Source: an uncultured Clostridia bacterium
Lineage (GTDB): Bacteria; Bacillota; Clostridia; Oscillospirales; Ruminococcaceae
Assembly (NCBI GenBank): GCA_947625155.1
Contig: CANQNG010000020.1
Location: forward strand, 1 to 39,164
Reading direction: 5' to 3'
DNA length: 39,164 nt
The first letter of the stretch is position 1, and each line of letters begins with the position of its first letter. Positions 1 to 7,815 of this stretch are shown one piece after another. The notes under the pieces are model-generated. The model searched no databases, was not told the DNA's origin, and saw nothing but the letters and a program-made list of their open reading frames with translations. Position numbers and translations under genes: made by a program.

Positions 1-74
1 GACCATGCTCGTCGCTTAGTCACTTTGCATATTTTTTCTCTTAAAAGTTTGTCTAACTTTTTGGGGGCGGTTCA
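1..74 (-). mobile_element. Terminal end of an IS3-family insertion sequence (partial, runs off the left edge)
   Basis: Read on the minus strand from position 74, the sequence begins TGAACCGCCCCCAAAAAG and continues TTAGACAAAC. This resembles the terminal inverted repeats of IS3-family (IS150-type) elements, which begin TG and carry a CCCCAAAAAGTT-AGACA core. The element would lie to the left, mostly outside the window, with its outer tip at 74. No transposase coding sequence is visible inside the window. The call rests only on recognising the terminal repeat, so it is tentative. Confidence 0.42.
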
Positions 75-91
75 TTTATTAGGTACCATCC

Positions 92-111
92 TTTCCGCCC
101 TTGGGCGGAAA
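92..111. repeat. Short palindromic hairpin repeat, copy 1
   Basis: A perfect inverted repeat, TTTCCGCCC-TT-GGGCGGAAA. Its TCCGCCCTTGGGCGGAAA core occurs again at 1301-1318, just after the xre gene, so two copies flank that gene. No T-tract follows, so it is not a standard intrinsic terminator. Function unknown. Confidence 0.6.
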
Positions 112-225
112 CGCAGCCGCAAAGGTCGGAATACGTTCAAAAACTCTTTGTCTACCCACTCCCACGTTTTTTCCCTATTGACAGGCATTGCAACCGGCAA
201 GTGACAAATTGCCAAGCCTGATCGG

Positions 226-254
226 TAGACAGCAACTGCCTTTTATGCTATACT
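226..254 (+). promoter_or_regulatory. Promoter of the membrane XRE regulator
   Basis: A -35 box TAGACA (226-231), a 17-bp spacer and a -10 box TATACT (249-254) preceded by TGC, giving the extended -10 form TGnTATACT seen at several other promoters in this window. It lies about 48 bp upstream of the chosen start codon. Apart from the repeat at 92-111 and the IS end, nothing else was recognised in 1-225. Confidence 0.7.
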
Positions 255-301
255 AAAATTACAACAAGGCGGCACGCTGCCGTAAGATGGAGGTAATGAT
301 C

Positions 302-1285
302 ATGATACTCGCAGACAAGATCATCGAGCTGAGGAAAAAGGAAGGGCTGTCTCAAGAAGAGCTTGCCGACAAACTGGGCGTGAGCAGACAGTCGGTCTCC
401 AAGTGGGAAATGGCACAGTCCACCCCCGACCTGAACCGTATCCTGAAAATGTCGGAACTCTTCGGCGTTTCCACGGACTATCTGCTGAAAGAGGATGCAG
501 AACTGCCAAAGCCCGCCTCGGCGGAAGATATGCCCTTTGCGGCAGAACAAGCCGAGACCGTTCCGCCCCTTACCCATGTTTCCCTGAAAGAGGCGAACGA
601 CTTCCTGCACAGTAACCGGCGGCACGCATTTCTCGTTGCCCTCGGCACGGCGCTTTGCATCGTTTCCGTGACGCCGCCGCTGTGCCTTGACCTGTTCAGC
701 CCTGCGATCGCCAATTTGAGTACGGTGTTTCTGTTCCTGTTCATCGCTGCTGCGGTGGGGCTGTTTCTCTTTTCGGGCATGTCCATGAAACGATTTGACT
801 ATCTGTCTGAAAATTGCATTGATACAGAATATGGCATCGACGGCATGGTCAAGGAAAAAAAGAAACGCTATCAGCCCCGGCATACCGTGATGCTCATCGT
901 CGGTGTGATGCTGTGCATTCTCTCTGTTGTACCGCCTATTGTCTGTTCCTCGCTGGTAAGCAGCGCATTTACGGACAGACTGGGTGCTGTATTGCTTTTT
1001 GTCCTGATCGCTGCCGGGGTATTTCTGCTTGTGGATACCGGGATCACAATGTCCGGATTTCATATTCTTCTGGAAGAGGAAAATTTCAGCCGTGAAGAAA
1101 AACAGAGCCGTACCCAGATGAGACTCATTTCCGCAGTATACTGGCTGATCATAACAGCCCTGTATCTTGGCTATAGTTTTATCAAGTGGGACTGGGAAAG
1201 AAGCTGGATCATTTGGCCTGTAGCAGGGGTATGCTTCCCCGTGGTCATCCTGATAGCGAAGGCGATACGTAAAAAAGCAGCATAA
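302..1285 (+). CDS. XRE-family HTH regulator with six-helix membrane domain
   Basis: A 327-aa predicted DNA-binding membrane protein. Residues 4-60 form an XRE/Cro helix-turn-helix (GLSQEELADKLGVSRQSVSKWE). An acidic linker follows, then about six hydrophobic segments. The first two pairs of helices look like an internal duplication: the stretch beginning HAFLVALGTALCIVSVTPPL is echoed by HTVMLIVGVMLCILSVVPPI about 90 residues later. I chose the ATG at 302 because GGAGG at 289-293 is well spaced from it, whereas the in-frame ATGs at 287 and 296 sit within or beside that site. Anchored XRE proteins of this kind are common in Firmicutes. The ligand and targets are unknown. It has its own promoter and appears monocistronic. 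Confidence 0.85.
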   Translation: MILADKIIELRKKEGLSQEELADKLGVSRQSVSKWEMAQSTPDLNRILKMSELFGVSTDYLLKEDAELPKPASAEDMPFAAEQAETVPPLTHVSLKEANDFLHSNRRHAFLVALGTALCIVSVTPPLCLDLFSPAIANLSTVFLFLFIAAAVGLFLFSGMSMKRFDYLSENCIDTEYGIDGMVKEKKKRYQPRHTVMLIVGVMLCILSVVPPIVCSSLVSSAFTDRLGAVLLFVLIAAGVFLLVDTGITMSGFHILLEEENFSREEKQSRTQMRLISAVYWLIITALYLGYSFIKWDWERSWIIWPVAGVCFPVVILIAKAIRKKAA

Positions 1286-1300
1286 GCAGCGCCTCGCTGC

Positions 1301-1318
1301 TCCGCCCTTGGGCGGAAA
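1301..1318. repeat. Short palindromic hairpin repeat, copy 2
   Basis: TCCGCCC-TT-GGGCGGA plus AA, the same core as at 92-111, located 15 bp after the xre stop codon. It may act as a weak 3' stem for the xre transcript, but no U-tract follows. Confidence 0.55.
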
Positions 1319-1339
1319 GCATCACGCTGCCGGAAACAC

Positions 1340-1368
1340 TTGACTTTTGCCCCTTTTTATGGTATGCT
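1340..1368 (+). promoter_or_regulatory. Promoter of the hypothetical membrane protein
   Basis: TTGACT (1340-1345), a 17-bp spacer, then TATGCT (1363-1368), preceded by TGG. It lies inside the longest possible reading frame of the next gene, which argues that the true start is the downstream ATG at 1400. Confidence 0.7.
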
Positions 1369-1399
1369 GGAGATAAGAGATACACGAGGGGGGACAGCC

Positions 1400-2029
1400 A
1401 TGCCGGTGCAGACAGAGGAACAGGTCGTTCCGGAGGAGCTGACAGAGGAAGAACTCGAAGCCGAGGACGAACGCAAGGCGCAGCGTTTCGGGCGCTGCTG
1501 TCTGGCGGCTGCCGTTTGTATGGTGCTGCTGGGCGTGGACTTTGTTCTGGCAGAGCAGGCAGGCATCGGCATCGGCTATCTGCTGCCGCCGTACAGCTTG
1601 ACGCTTGGCTGCCTGACAGCAAGCTGCCTGCTGCTGATGGTGACACTGTTTGCGGTGCGAAAAAATACGCTTGCCATGCTGATCATGATCATCAGCGTGT
1701 GGATGGGGATCTTTACATGGGGCATCTGCCGGGTGCAGGAACCTGCGACGGTCGTCACAAAGCTCCCCGGCATGGACAAGACCATGGTATTCACGCTGGT
1801 CTCCACACCCGGTTCGGCAGTCATGCGGATCGACGAGCCTATCCTAGGGGGCGTGCTTTCCAGACATTGGAAGATCCCTGTCCATGCGAAAAACCTGCCC
1901 TTTGATGAGCAGATCTCCCTGATGTGGAACGAGGCAGGACAGGAGGTACAATTGTATTTCAATGATAAGCTGTGGTCGGTCTACAGGGCAGAGACAGGGC
2001 AATGGGCAGCGGTCGTGGTGGATCCATAA
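1400..2029 (+). CDS. Hypothetical membrane protein with C-terminal extracytoplasmic domain
   Basis: A 209-aa protein of no family I recognise. An acidic N-terminus (about residues 1-25, rich in Glu) precedes three or four hydrophobic helices between residues 30 and 112. A soluble domain of about 100 residues follows, predicted to lie outside the cytoplasm and ending in VVVDP. The start at ATG 1400 is supported by GAGGGG a few bases upstream and by the promoter at 1340-1368. It is followed by a bidirectional terminator and appears to be a single-gene unit. Function unknown. Confidence 0.75.
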   Translation: MPVQTEEQVVPEELTEEELEAEDERKAQRFGRCCLAAAVCMVLLGVDFVLAEQAGIGIGYLLPPYSLTLGCLTASCLLLMVTLFAVRKNTLAMLIMIISVWMGIFTWGICRVQEPATVVTKLPGMDKTMVFTLVSTPGSAVMRIDEPILGGVLSRHWKIPVHAKNLPFDEQISLMWNEAGQEVQLYFNDKLWSVYRAETGQWAAVVVDP

Positions 2030-2120
2030 AAAGTTTACAATTTCAGCCCGCAATTTTTCCCTGCTGCACCGTCAAATAGGATAGAAAGTAATACAAGTTC
2101 CCCTCAGGGGGCAAAACAGG

Positions 2121-2150
2121 AGGAGCATCCGGCAGGATGCTCCTTTGTTT
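2121..2150. terminator. Bidirectional terminator between the membrane protein gene and rnfB
   Basis: Stem AGGAGCATCC (2121-2130), loop GGCA, stem GGATGCTCCT (2135-2144), then TTTGTTTT on the plus strand. The A-rich CAAAAC on the other side supplies a T-rich tail for minus-strand transcripts. It separates the convergent units ending at 2029 (+) and 2154 (-). Confidence 0.88.
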
Positions 2151-2153
2151 TCG

Positions 2154-2939
2154 TTATAGGGGATGGACCGCCTTGGTCGGACAGACAGAAGCGCATGTGC
2201 CGCAGCCGGTGCATTTGCTGTAGTCAATGACGGCGTGGAGATCCTGCACGGTGATCGCCCCCTCCGGGCATTTCTTTTCGCAGAGTTTGCAGCCGATACA
2301 GCCCTTGTCACAGGCAGCTTTTGTCGCCTTGCCGCTGTCACGGGACGAGCAGGTGACGGCGATGGTCTTGCTCTTCGGTCGGAGGGAGAGCAGTTTGTTC
2401 GGGCAGACTTTAGCGCATTTGCCGCAGGCGATGCAGCGTTCGGGAATGACCCGTGCCAGCCCATCCTGAATGCAGATGGCATTTTCCTCACAGACCGCCG
2501 CACAGTCGCCAAGCCCCAGACACCCGAAGCTGCACAGCCCCGTGCCGCCGTAGCAAGCCTTTGCCCCTGCACAGGTGGCAATGCCCCCAAAATCAAAGAA
2601 CGCCCTCGAAGACTTACAGTCGCCGCTGCAATGGACGACCATAACTTCCGGTTCGCTGAGGGAAACGGCTTTGCCGAGGATCTCGCCGATCTTTACAGCC
2701 GTATCAGCGCCGCCGGGCTTGCAGAGGTTCGGCTCTGCCCTGCCGGAGGCGATCGCTTCCGCATAGTCCGCACAGCCTGCAAAGCCGCAGCCGCCGCAGT
2801 TCGCACCCGGCAGGACTTCGGCGATCTTCTCTTGTGTCGGGTCAGTCTCGACCCGGAAAAACACGGAAGCCACCGTCAGCAAAATGCCGGCGATCAGTCC
2901 CATGCCCGCAAATAATAAAACAGGTATCAGTATGTTCAT
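2154..2939 (-). CDS. rnfB: Rnf complex subunit B (ferredoxin-type electron-input subunit)
   Basis: A 261-aa iron-sulfur subunit thought to accept electrons from reduced ferredoxin. An N-terminal membrane helix (about residues 5-28) is followed by the Fe-S domain Cys motif NCGGCGFAGC with C48, C51, C56 and later C73. Ferredoxin-like CxxCxxCxxxCP motifs are seen at about C169-C179, C214-C224 and C243-C253. It is the last gene of the rnfCDGEAB operon, 10 bp after rnfA, with a terminator behind it. Recognition is by motifs, length and gene order. Confidence 0.95.
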   Translation of the reverse strand: MNILIPVLLFAGMGLIAGILLTVASVFFRVETDPTQEKIAEVLPGANCGGCGFAGCADYAEAIASGRAEPNLCKPGGADTAVKIGEILGKAVSLSEPEVMVVHCSGDCKSSRAFFDFGGIATCAGAKACYGGTGLCSFGCLGLGDCAAVCEENAICIQDGLARVIPERCIACGKCAKVCPNKLLSLRPKSKTIAVTCSSRDSGKATKAACDKGCIGCKLCEKKCPEGAITVQDLHAVIDYSKCTGCGTCASVCPTKAVHPL

Positions 2940-2949
2940 GCTGCCCTCC

Positions 2950-3531
2950 TTAGATCATGCCGGAAAAGGCAGTAAAGCTGACGGACACCAGTGCCGCAGC
3001 CACCAGCGTTGCCGGAATGCCTTTGAACGTCTCCGGGATGTCGGCAGCCTCGATCTTGCTGCGCACGCCGGAGAAAATGACCAGTGCCACCGTGAAGCCA
3101 ATGCCGACGCAGACCGCATTCCAGACCGCCATGCCATAGCTGTAGCCATCGTCGATGTTGTTGAGCGTGACATTCAGCACGGCGCAGTTTGTCGTGATCA
3201 GCGGCAGATATACACCGAGCGCCTTGTACAGGGGCGGGAGCAGCTTCTTCATGACGATCTCCACAAGCTGCACAAACAGCGCAATGATGAGGATGAAAGC
3301 CACCGTCTGCAAATATTCCAGCCCCAGCATCGCTAACAGCTGATAGACCGGGTAAGTCGCTGCCGCAGCACAGCCCATGACGAAAATGACCGCAGCCCCC
3401 ATGCCCAGACTGGACGAGAGCTTTTTGGACACGCCGAGGAACGGGCAGATACCGATGGAACGGGACAGCACATAGTTGTCCGTCAGCACCGCTGCCAGCA
3501 TGGTCGTGATCAATGACTGAAACAGATTCAT
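2950..3531 (-). CDS. rnfA: Rnf complex subunit A (membrane electron carrier)
   Basis: A 193-aa polytopic membrane protein with six predicted helices. It is homologous to RnfE, with which it forms an antiparallel pair. In the family, one Cys pair from RnfA and one from RnfE ligate an intramembrane [2Fe-2S] cluster; here the likely RnfA ligands are C29 (in GICPFLG) and C116 (in TTNCAVLN). Its ATG overlaps the rnfE stop by four bases (ATGA), which implies translational coupling. Confidence 0.95.
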   Translation of the reverse strand: MNLFQSLITTMLAAVLTDNYVLSRSIGICPFLGVSKKLSSSLGMGAAVIFVMGCAAAATYPVYQLLAMLGLEYLQTVAFILIIALFVQLVEIVMKKLLPPLYKALGVYLPLITTNCAVLNVTLNNIDDGYSYGMAVWNAVCVGIGFTVALVIFSGVRSKIEAADIPETFKGIPATLVAAALVSVSFTAFSGMI

Positions 3532-4229
3532 GCCTGCTCCTCCTTTCTGTCAGCGGAAGTGCAGCCTGCACAGTGTCCTGCCATAGGACAGCCGCCGCAG
3601 GCGATCTCAGCCGGGGGCTTTTTCTTGGTGAGGATACCGGCAAGTGCTACGAGCAGCCCCAGTGTCAGAAAGCCGCCTGCCGTTGAGGTAAAAATACTCA
3701 GCTTCGGGAAGCTTTCCGGGAAAATGATGGCAATGGGTGTCCCTGCCATCCACGAACCTGCGCCGAAAATTTCCCGGATCGTGCCAATGCACAGGAGCGA
3801 CAGCGTAAAGCCGAGCCCCATGCCCAGACCGTCCAGCACGGATGGCAGCGGCTTGTTTTTGGAGGCGAACATTTCCGCACGTCCGAGAATGATGCAGTTG
3901 ACCGTGATGAGCGACAGGAACGTGCCTAAATTCTCATGCAGCTCCGGCACAAAGCCGTGCAGCAGGAAGTCTACGATCGTCACAAAGCCCGCAATGATGA
4001 CGATATAGCACGGCAGTTTGACTGTTGCCGGGATCACCTTGCGCAGGAGCGAGATCATCAGGTTCGAGCCGACCAGTACGAACAGAGTCGCCAGCCCCAT
4101 GCCGAGCGCATTGAATGCCTGTGAGGTGACAGCCAGTGTCGGGCACATACCCAGCAAGCCCACGAGCGTGGGGTTTTCTTTCAGCAGTCCTTTGGTAAAT
4201 TCATGCAGATAGCTGTTGTTCTTTGCCAT
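3528..4229 (-). CDS. rnfE: Rnf complex subunit E with Cys-rich C-terminal tail
   Basis: A 233-aa six-helix membrane subunit, partner of RnfA. The expected cluster ligands are C29 (GMCPTLAV) and C112 (VNCIILG). An unusual soluble tail after the last helix carries CGGCPMAGHCAGC (C211, C214, C220, C223), a possible extra metal or Fe-S site. The ATG at 4229 was chosen because AGGAGG lies just upstream and the start overlaps the rnfG stop as TAATG; the longer frame starting at 4250 would run through the ribosome-binding site. Confidence 0.95.
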   Translation of the reverse strand: MAKNNSYLHEFTKGLLKENPTLVGLLGMCPTLAVTSQAFNALGMGLATLFVLVGSNLMISLLRKVIPATVKLPCYIVIIAGFVTIVDFLLHGFVPELHENLGTFLSLITVNCIILGRAEMFASKNKPLPSVLDGLGMGLGFTLSLLCIGTIREIFGAGSWMAGTPIAIIFPESFPKLSIFTSTAGGFLTLGLLVALAGILTKKKPPAEIACGGCPMAGHCAGCTSADRKEEQA

Positions 4230-4732
4230 TACTGTCCCTCCTTTTCGCATTGCAGGGCAAGGTCAACGGCTTTGCGCAGACCGTTCGAGGAGAAAGTCGC
4301 CCTCGAAATGATGTCCGGATAGCCGCTTTGATCTGTCGCACCGGTAAATTGCGCCAGATAGTCAGCGGCTGTGATCTTCGTGCCGACACCGGCAGTCTCC
4401 CCGCAGGAAACGATGCCCACGCCGGCGACCGCACCGTCCTCACCGATGCCGATGAGGGCACGGATACCGCCCTTGCTGTAGCCGTCGGCGGTGATGTCAT
4501 AGATCGTCAGTCCGCTGGAACTGGAATACACCGCCGTCACGCCCTCGAAAGAAGCCCCCGTTTCGGTATAGGTGCCCTCCCCGAATACGGCGACGAGGCT
4601 TTTCTGTACCTTGTTTGCCTCTGCTTCGGCGATCTTGTCATAGGTCAGTGCATTGACGACTGCAAGCAGTCCGCAGACGACAGCGCATACCAGCGTCAGA
4701 ACGACACCGGGCAGGATGTTTTCTTTTTTCAT
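4229..4732 (-). CDS. rnfG: Rnf complex subunit G (covalent FMN protein)
   Basis: A 167-aa membrane-anchored flavoprotein. One N-terminal helix (about residues 8-30) precedes an extracytoplasmic FMN-binding domain. The flavinylation motif Dxx(S/T)xAT appears as DIISRAT, so T146 is the expected covalent FMN site, with Arg at the position usually held by Gly. The start overlaps the rnfD stop by four bases (ATGA). Flavinylation needs an ApbE transferase, which is not in this window. Confidence 0.93.
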   Translation of the reverse strand: MKKENILPGVVLTLVCAVVCGLLAVVNALTYDKIAEAEANKVQKSLVAVFGEGTYTETGASFEGVTAVYSSSSGLTIYDITADGYSKGGIRALIGIGEDGAVAGVGIVSCGETAGVGTKITAADYLAQFTGATDQSGYPDIISRATFSSNGLRKAVDLALQCEKEGQ

Positions 4733-5679
4733 GCCTTGCTCCCTGCCTTTCTGATGCCGCCAAAGGGCTTTGTCATCGTGAATTTATCAATATAGGGCGT
4801 GAGGATGTTCATGAGCAGGATGGAGAAGCTCACACCCTCCGGATAATTCCCGAAGGCACGGATGAGGAACGTCAGAATGCCGCACCCCACGCCGAAGATC
4901 AGCTTGCCCTGCCACGTGATCGGGGTCGTGACATAGTCGGTCGCCATGAAGAACGCACCGAGCATCAGACCGCCCGCCAGCAGATGATAGAGCATAAAAT
5001 GCACATCCCCGCCCGAATAGATCAGCGTGCAGACCGCCATCGTACCGAGGTAGGCAAAGGGGGTCACGGGTGAGATGATGCCCATGCCGATCAGGAAAAT
5101 GCCCCCGAACAGCAGTGCCGCCGCACAGGTCTCCCCCAGACAGCCGCCCGTGCTGCCCCAGAACAGGTCCATGATATTGGCAGTCCCGGAAACCAGCGGC
5201 GTTGCTGAGGAAACGGCATCATAGGAAAAATCAGAGACTGCCGTGCGGGGCTGGATCCAGCGTGTCATGTCCTCCGTCAGGGAGAGCATGAGGATGATCC
5301 TTGCGGCAATGGCAGGATTGGCGAAATTCTGCCCCAGTCCGCCGAACAGCTGCTTGACGACGACGATCGCAATGAAGCAGCCGAGCGCAGCCTCCCAGAG
5401 GGGCAGCGTGACCGGCAGGTTCATGGCAAGCAGCAAGCCCGTCAGGGCAGCGCTGCCGTCCCGGATCGTCTGTTCCCGTTTCATGACGATGCGGCACAAG
5501 CCCTCGAATGCCACGCTGCAAACCATGCAGAACACCATCATCAGCAAAGCCAGCCATCCGAAATGGATGACTGCCGCAACGGCAGAGGGAACGAGTGCGG
5601 CGATCACGCAGAGCATGATCTTTTGGGTCGTCATATTGTCCCGGATGTGGGGGGACGGATCTACATGCAGTAATTTCAT
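4729..5679 (-). CDS. rnfD: Rnf complex subunit D (covalent FMN membrane subunit)
   Basis: A 316-aa polytopic membrane protein of the NqrB/RnfD family, thought to take part in ion translocation. The FMN attachment motif is DAVSSAT, with T160 as the acceptor. The start is ATG 5679, with GGAGG upstream and an ATGA overlap with the rnfC stop. A longer in-frame extension to 5886 only shadows rnfC. Transcribed between rnfC and rnfG. Confidence 0.95.
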   Translation of the reverse strand: MKLLHVDPSPHIRDNMTTQKIMLCVIAALVPSAVAAVIHFGWLALLMMVFCMVCSVAFEGLCRIVMKREQTIRDGSAALTGLLLAMNLPVTLPLWEAALGCFIAIVVVKQLFGGLGQNFANPAIAARIILMLSLTEDMTRWIQPRTAVSDFSYDAVSSATPLVSGTANIMDLFWGSTGGCLGETCAAALLFGGIFLIGMGIISPVTPFAYLGTMAVCTLIYSGGDVHFMLYHLLAGGLMLGAFFMATDYVTTPITWQGKLIFGVGCGILTFLIRAFGNYPEGVSFSILLMNILTPYIDKFTMTKPFGGIRKAGSKA

Positions 5680-6968
5680 TTTGCCGCCTCCTTCTGCTGC
5701 CGGACAAATGCCTTTGCCAGTCCGTTGGTTTCCGCTAAAGGACGGTTGGCAGGGCATACATAGGAGCAGCACCCACAGAGCATACAGATCTGGAGCTTGA
5801 GTTCCTCCAGCCGTACTGCGTCCCGTTTCTGATACGCCTTTTCCAGTTCCGTCGGCATGAGCCTGTGCGGACACGCCTGGATGCACCGCCCGCAGCGGAT
5901 GCAGGCAGTGGTGCGCCGTTTTTCGGCTTCGGAAAGCGCAAGCACGGCGTTCATGGTCTTAGTCACGGGGTGATGGATCCCGGGCAGACACTGTCCCATC
6001 ATCGGACCGCCGCTGATGAGCCGGTCAAGCTTTTCATAGTCGCATTGTGCATAGTCAAGCACATTCCGGATCGGCGTGCCGATCGGGACTTGCAGACTGC
6101 ACCGCTTGCCGATGCAGTCGCCGTCCACGGTCAGCCCCCGCTCAACAAGCGGCATGCCCGTGGAAAAATATTCCTCCACGAAAGCGATACTGGACACGTT
6201 CATGACGATCACGCCGCAGTCGGCAGGGAGTTTCCCCTCCTCTACCGTGCGCCCGGTGATGTGGTAGATCAGCACCTTTTCCGCACCCTGCGGATAGACA
6301 GGCGGCAGCGGTACGAGGGTGATCGCCGGGTCTTTTGCAGCGGCTTCGCTGATGATCTTCATGGCATCGGGCTTGTTTTCCTCCACACCGATAGCGCATT
6401 CCGGGATGTCCAGTACCTGCATGATGCGGCGGATGCCCTTGAGGATGGTGAGGGGCTTCTCCTGCATAGTGCGGTCGTCTGCGGTGATGTACGGTTCGCA
6501 TTCGGCAGCGTTGATGAGGAGAAAGTCGATCTTCTTCGGGGGATCCAGCTTGATGTGGGTCGGCAGACCTGCGCCGCCCATGCCGACACCGCCGGATCTC
6601 CGGAGCGCCGCCAGGAACTCTTTCCGGTCGGAATAGGTCGGAACGGTCAGCCCGGCAAAGGGGGTCTGCAAGCCGTCCGGCTCGATCTCCACCGCCTTGC
6701 AGACGGTGCCGTTCATTAGCCGGAGATCGGTGACCGCCTGTACCGTCCCCGAAACGCTTGCGTGGATGTCCGCCGAAAAGGGGGCATCGCTCGTGCCGAT
6801 ACACTCCCCGACCGCAACGGTCTGTTTCGGCTTCACTGTGGGGGTGCAGGGCTTTCCCATATGCATGGACATGGGGATAACGACCTTTTCCGGAAGCGGA
6901 AGCGTCTCAAAAGCCATATCCGATGTCTGCTTGTAGTGGGGAAGCCTTACGCCATGTAGTCTTCGCAT
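5676..6968 (-). CDS. rnfC: Rnf complex subunit C (NADH-binding, Fe-S subunit)
   Basis: A 430-aa peripheral subunit where NAD+ is reduced. A Gly-rich nucleotide/FMN-binding segment GGVGMGGAGLPTHIK lies at residues 126-140. Two [4Fe-4S] motifs follow, at C356/C359/C362/C366 and C395/C398/C401/C405. It lacks the long C-terminal repeats of some proteobacterial RnfC proteins. The start is ATG 6968, with AGGAG eight bases upstream. It is the first rnf gene. No strong promoter was found directly in front, only a TATAGT box without a matching -35, so transcription may come from the upstream xre gene. Confidence 0.95.
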   Translation of the reverse strand: MRRLHGVRLPHYKQTSDMAFETLPLPEKVVIPMSMHMGKPCTPTVKPKQTVAVGECIGTSDAPFSADIHASVSGTVQAVTDLRLMNGTVCKAVEIEPDGLQTPFAGLTVPTYSDRKEFLAALRRSGGVGMGGAGLPTHIKLDPPKKIDFLLINAAECEPYITADDRTMQEKPLTILKGIRRIMQVLDIPECAIGVEENKPDAMKIISEAAAKDPAITLVPLPPVYPQGAEKVLIYHITGRTVEEGKLPADCGVIVMNVSSIAFVEEYFSTGMPLVERGLTVDGDCIGKRCSLQVPIGTPIRNVLDYAQCDYEKLDRLISGGPMMGQCLPGIHHPVTKTMNAVLALSEAEKRRTTACIRCGRCIQACPHRLMPTELEKAYQKRDAVRLEELKLQICMLCGCCSYVCPANRPLAETNGLAKAFVRQQKEAAK

Positions 6969-7037
6969 AGAATCGCTCCTTCTACTATATAATTGCATTC
7001 CTTGATCGCCCTGTCTGGCTGCTGCTGTTCAGCCAAA

Positions 7038-7068
7038 TTTCCGGAAAGGGCTTTTCTTTTTCCGGAAA
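7038..7068. repeat. Paired TTTCCGGAAA palindromes between xre and rnfC
   Basis: Two identical perfect palindromes, TTTCCGGAAA, at 7038-7047 and 7059-7068. They are 21 bp apart centre to centre, about two helical turns. In RNA they could also pair with each other as a stem. The spacing suggests a tandem operator, but the binder is unknown. A degenerate version of the same pair lies at the gdhA promoter (32364-32391). Confidence 0.6.
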
Positions 7069-7080
7069 ATGTGGTATACT
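7052..7080 (+). promoter_or_regulatory. Possible rightward promoter antisense to the second xre gene
   Basis: TATACT at 7075-7080 in the extended context TGTGGTATACTATT, like other promoters here, with a weak -35 (TTTTCT, 7052-7057) 17 bp upstream. It fires into the 3' end of the xre gene on the opposite strand; no sense gene lies close downstream. The sequence is about three-quarters identical over 60 bp to the gdhA promoter. Confidence 0.45.
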
Positions 7081-7093
7081 ATTCAATAGCGCC

Positions 7094-7786
7094 TTACGCA
7101 TTGCGCTTCTTGTGGATGCTGTCCTCGCTGATCTTGACAAGATTCAGCAGGGAGGAGGAATATTCCGGGTAAGTCTGGGACAGAATGGCAGTAGTGAGGT
7201 AGAGCACATCCGGGTCCTTCACGCAGTCATTGTCCCCGATAGGGATCCCGCTGGAAGCCGCCTTGATGTTGGCTTCATTCATGCTGACGATGGCGCTGGC
7301 ATCGTCATTGGCGACCACCTTGGGCACAGAAAAGAGTTTCTGGTCGTTACGGGGATTGGCATTGTAGACGATGCGGAACAGTTTGTAAACGTTCAGCATG
7401 AGGTAGGAGGAGATCTCCTTGATGAGGGTGATGCTGTTTGCCTTCTGGGCGAGGGAGAACAGCATGCTGATGGAGTTGTTGATGATCTTTCTGTTAAAGG
7501 CAACGACCTCCGGACTTGGCATACTGTTGTTGCCGTCATCGTCGGGGATATCCTCAATGGAGATCGTGCGTCCCTCCGGTTCGGGTGTCCTGCCGAGCAG
7601 GTAGTCGCAGGAGACTCCATAATAATCCGCTATTTTCACAAGAAAATCCAGACCGCATTCACGGATGCCCTTTTCGTAGTGAGACAGCAGAGCCTGCGAG
7701 ATGCCCAGATCTGCGGCAGCCTGTTTCTGGCTGATCTGGCGTTCTTTGCGCTGGAGGGCGATGATGCGGGGGAAGTCGGAATTCAT
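7094..7786 (-). CDS. XRE-family transcriptional regulator upstream of rnf
   Basis: A 230-aa protein. Residues 7-65 form an XRE helix-turn-helix (QISQKQAAADLGISQALLSHYE, cited by position 17-38, then DYYGVSCDYLLGR). The roughly 165-residue C-terminal region is helical with no family I recognise. The start at ATG 7786 has AGGAG about 11 bases upstream; the longer frame lacks a ribosome-binding site. It is on the same strand as rnfC with a 125-bp gap, so it may be the first gene of an xre-rnf transcript. An inverted repeat just after its own -10 box suggests autoregulation (inference). Confidence 0.85.
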   Translation of the reverse strand: MNSDFPRIIALQRKERQISQKQAAADLGISQALLSHYEKGIRECGLDFLVKIADYYGVSCDYLLGRTPEPEGRTISIEDIPDDDGNNSMPSPEVVAFNRKIINNSISMLFSLAQKANSITLIKEISSYLMLNVYKLFRIVYNANPRNDQKLFSVPKVVANDDASAIVSMNEANIKAASSGIPIGDNDCVKDPDVLYLTTAILSQTYPEYSSSLLNLVKISEDSIHKKRNA

Positions 7787-7815
7787 ATGGTCATCAGCTC
7801 CTTTCTGTGGTCTGT

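Noticed and set aside
1-204. Open frame from the left edge to a stop at 202-204 (plus strand)
   Set aside because: It has no start inside the window, codon use unlike neighbouring genes, and runs across the IS end and the palindrome. No protein family is recognisable.
178-206. TTGACA at 178-183 as a promoter
   Set aside because: No -10-like hexamer lies at a suitable distance; the pair at 226-254 is better.
6981-6990. TATAGT box as an independent rnfC promoter
   Set aside because: No -35 match at 16-18 bp and it would leave a leader of only about a dozen bases. Not excluded, but unsupported.
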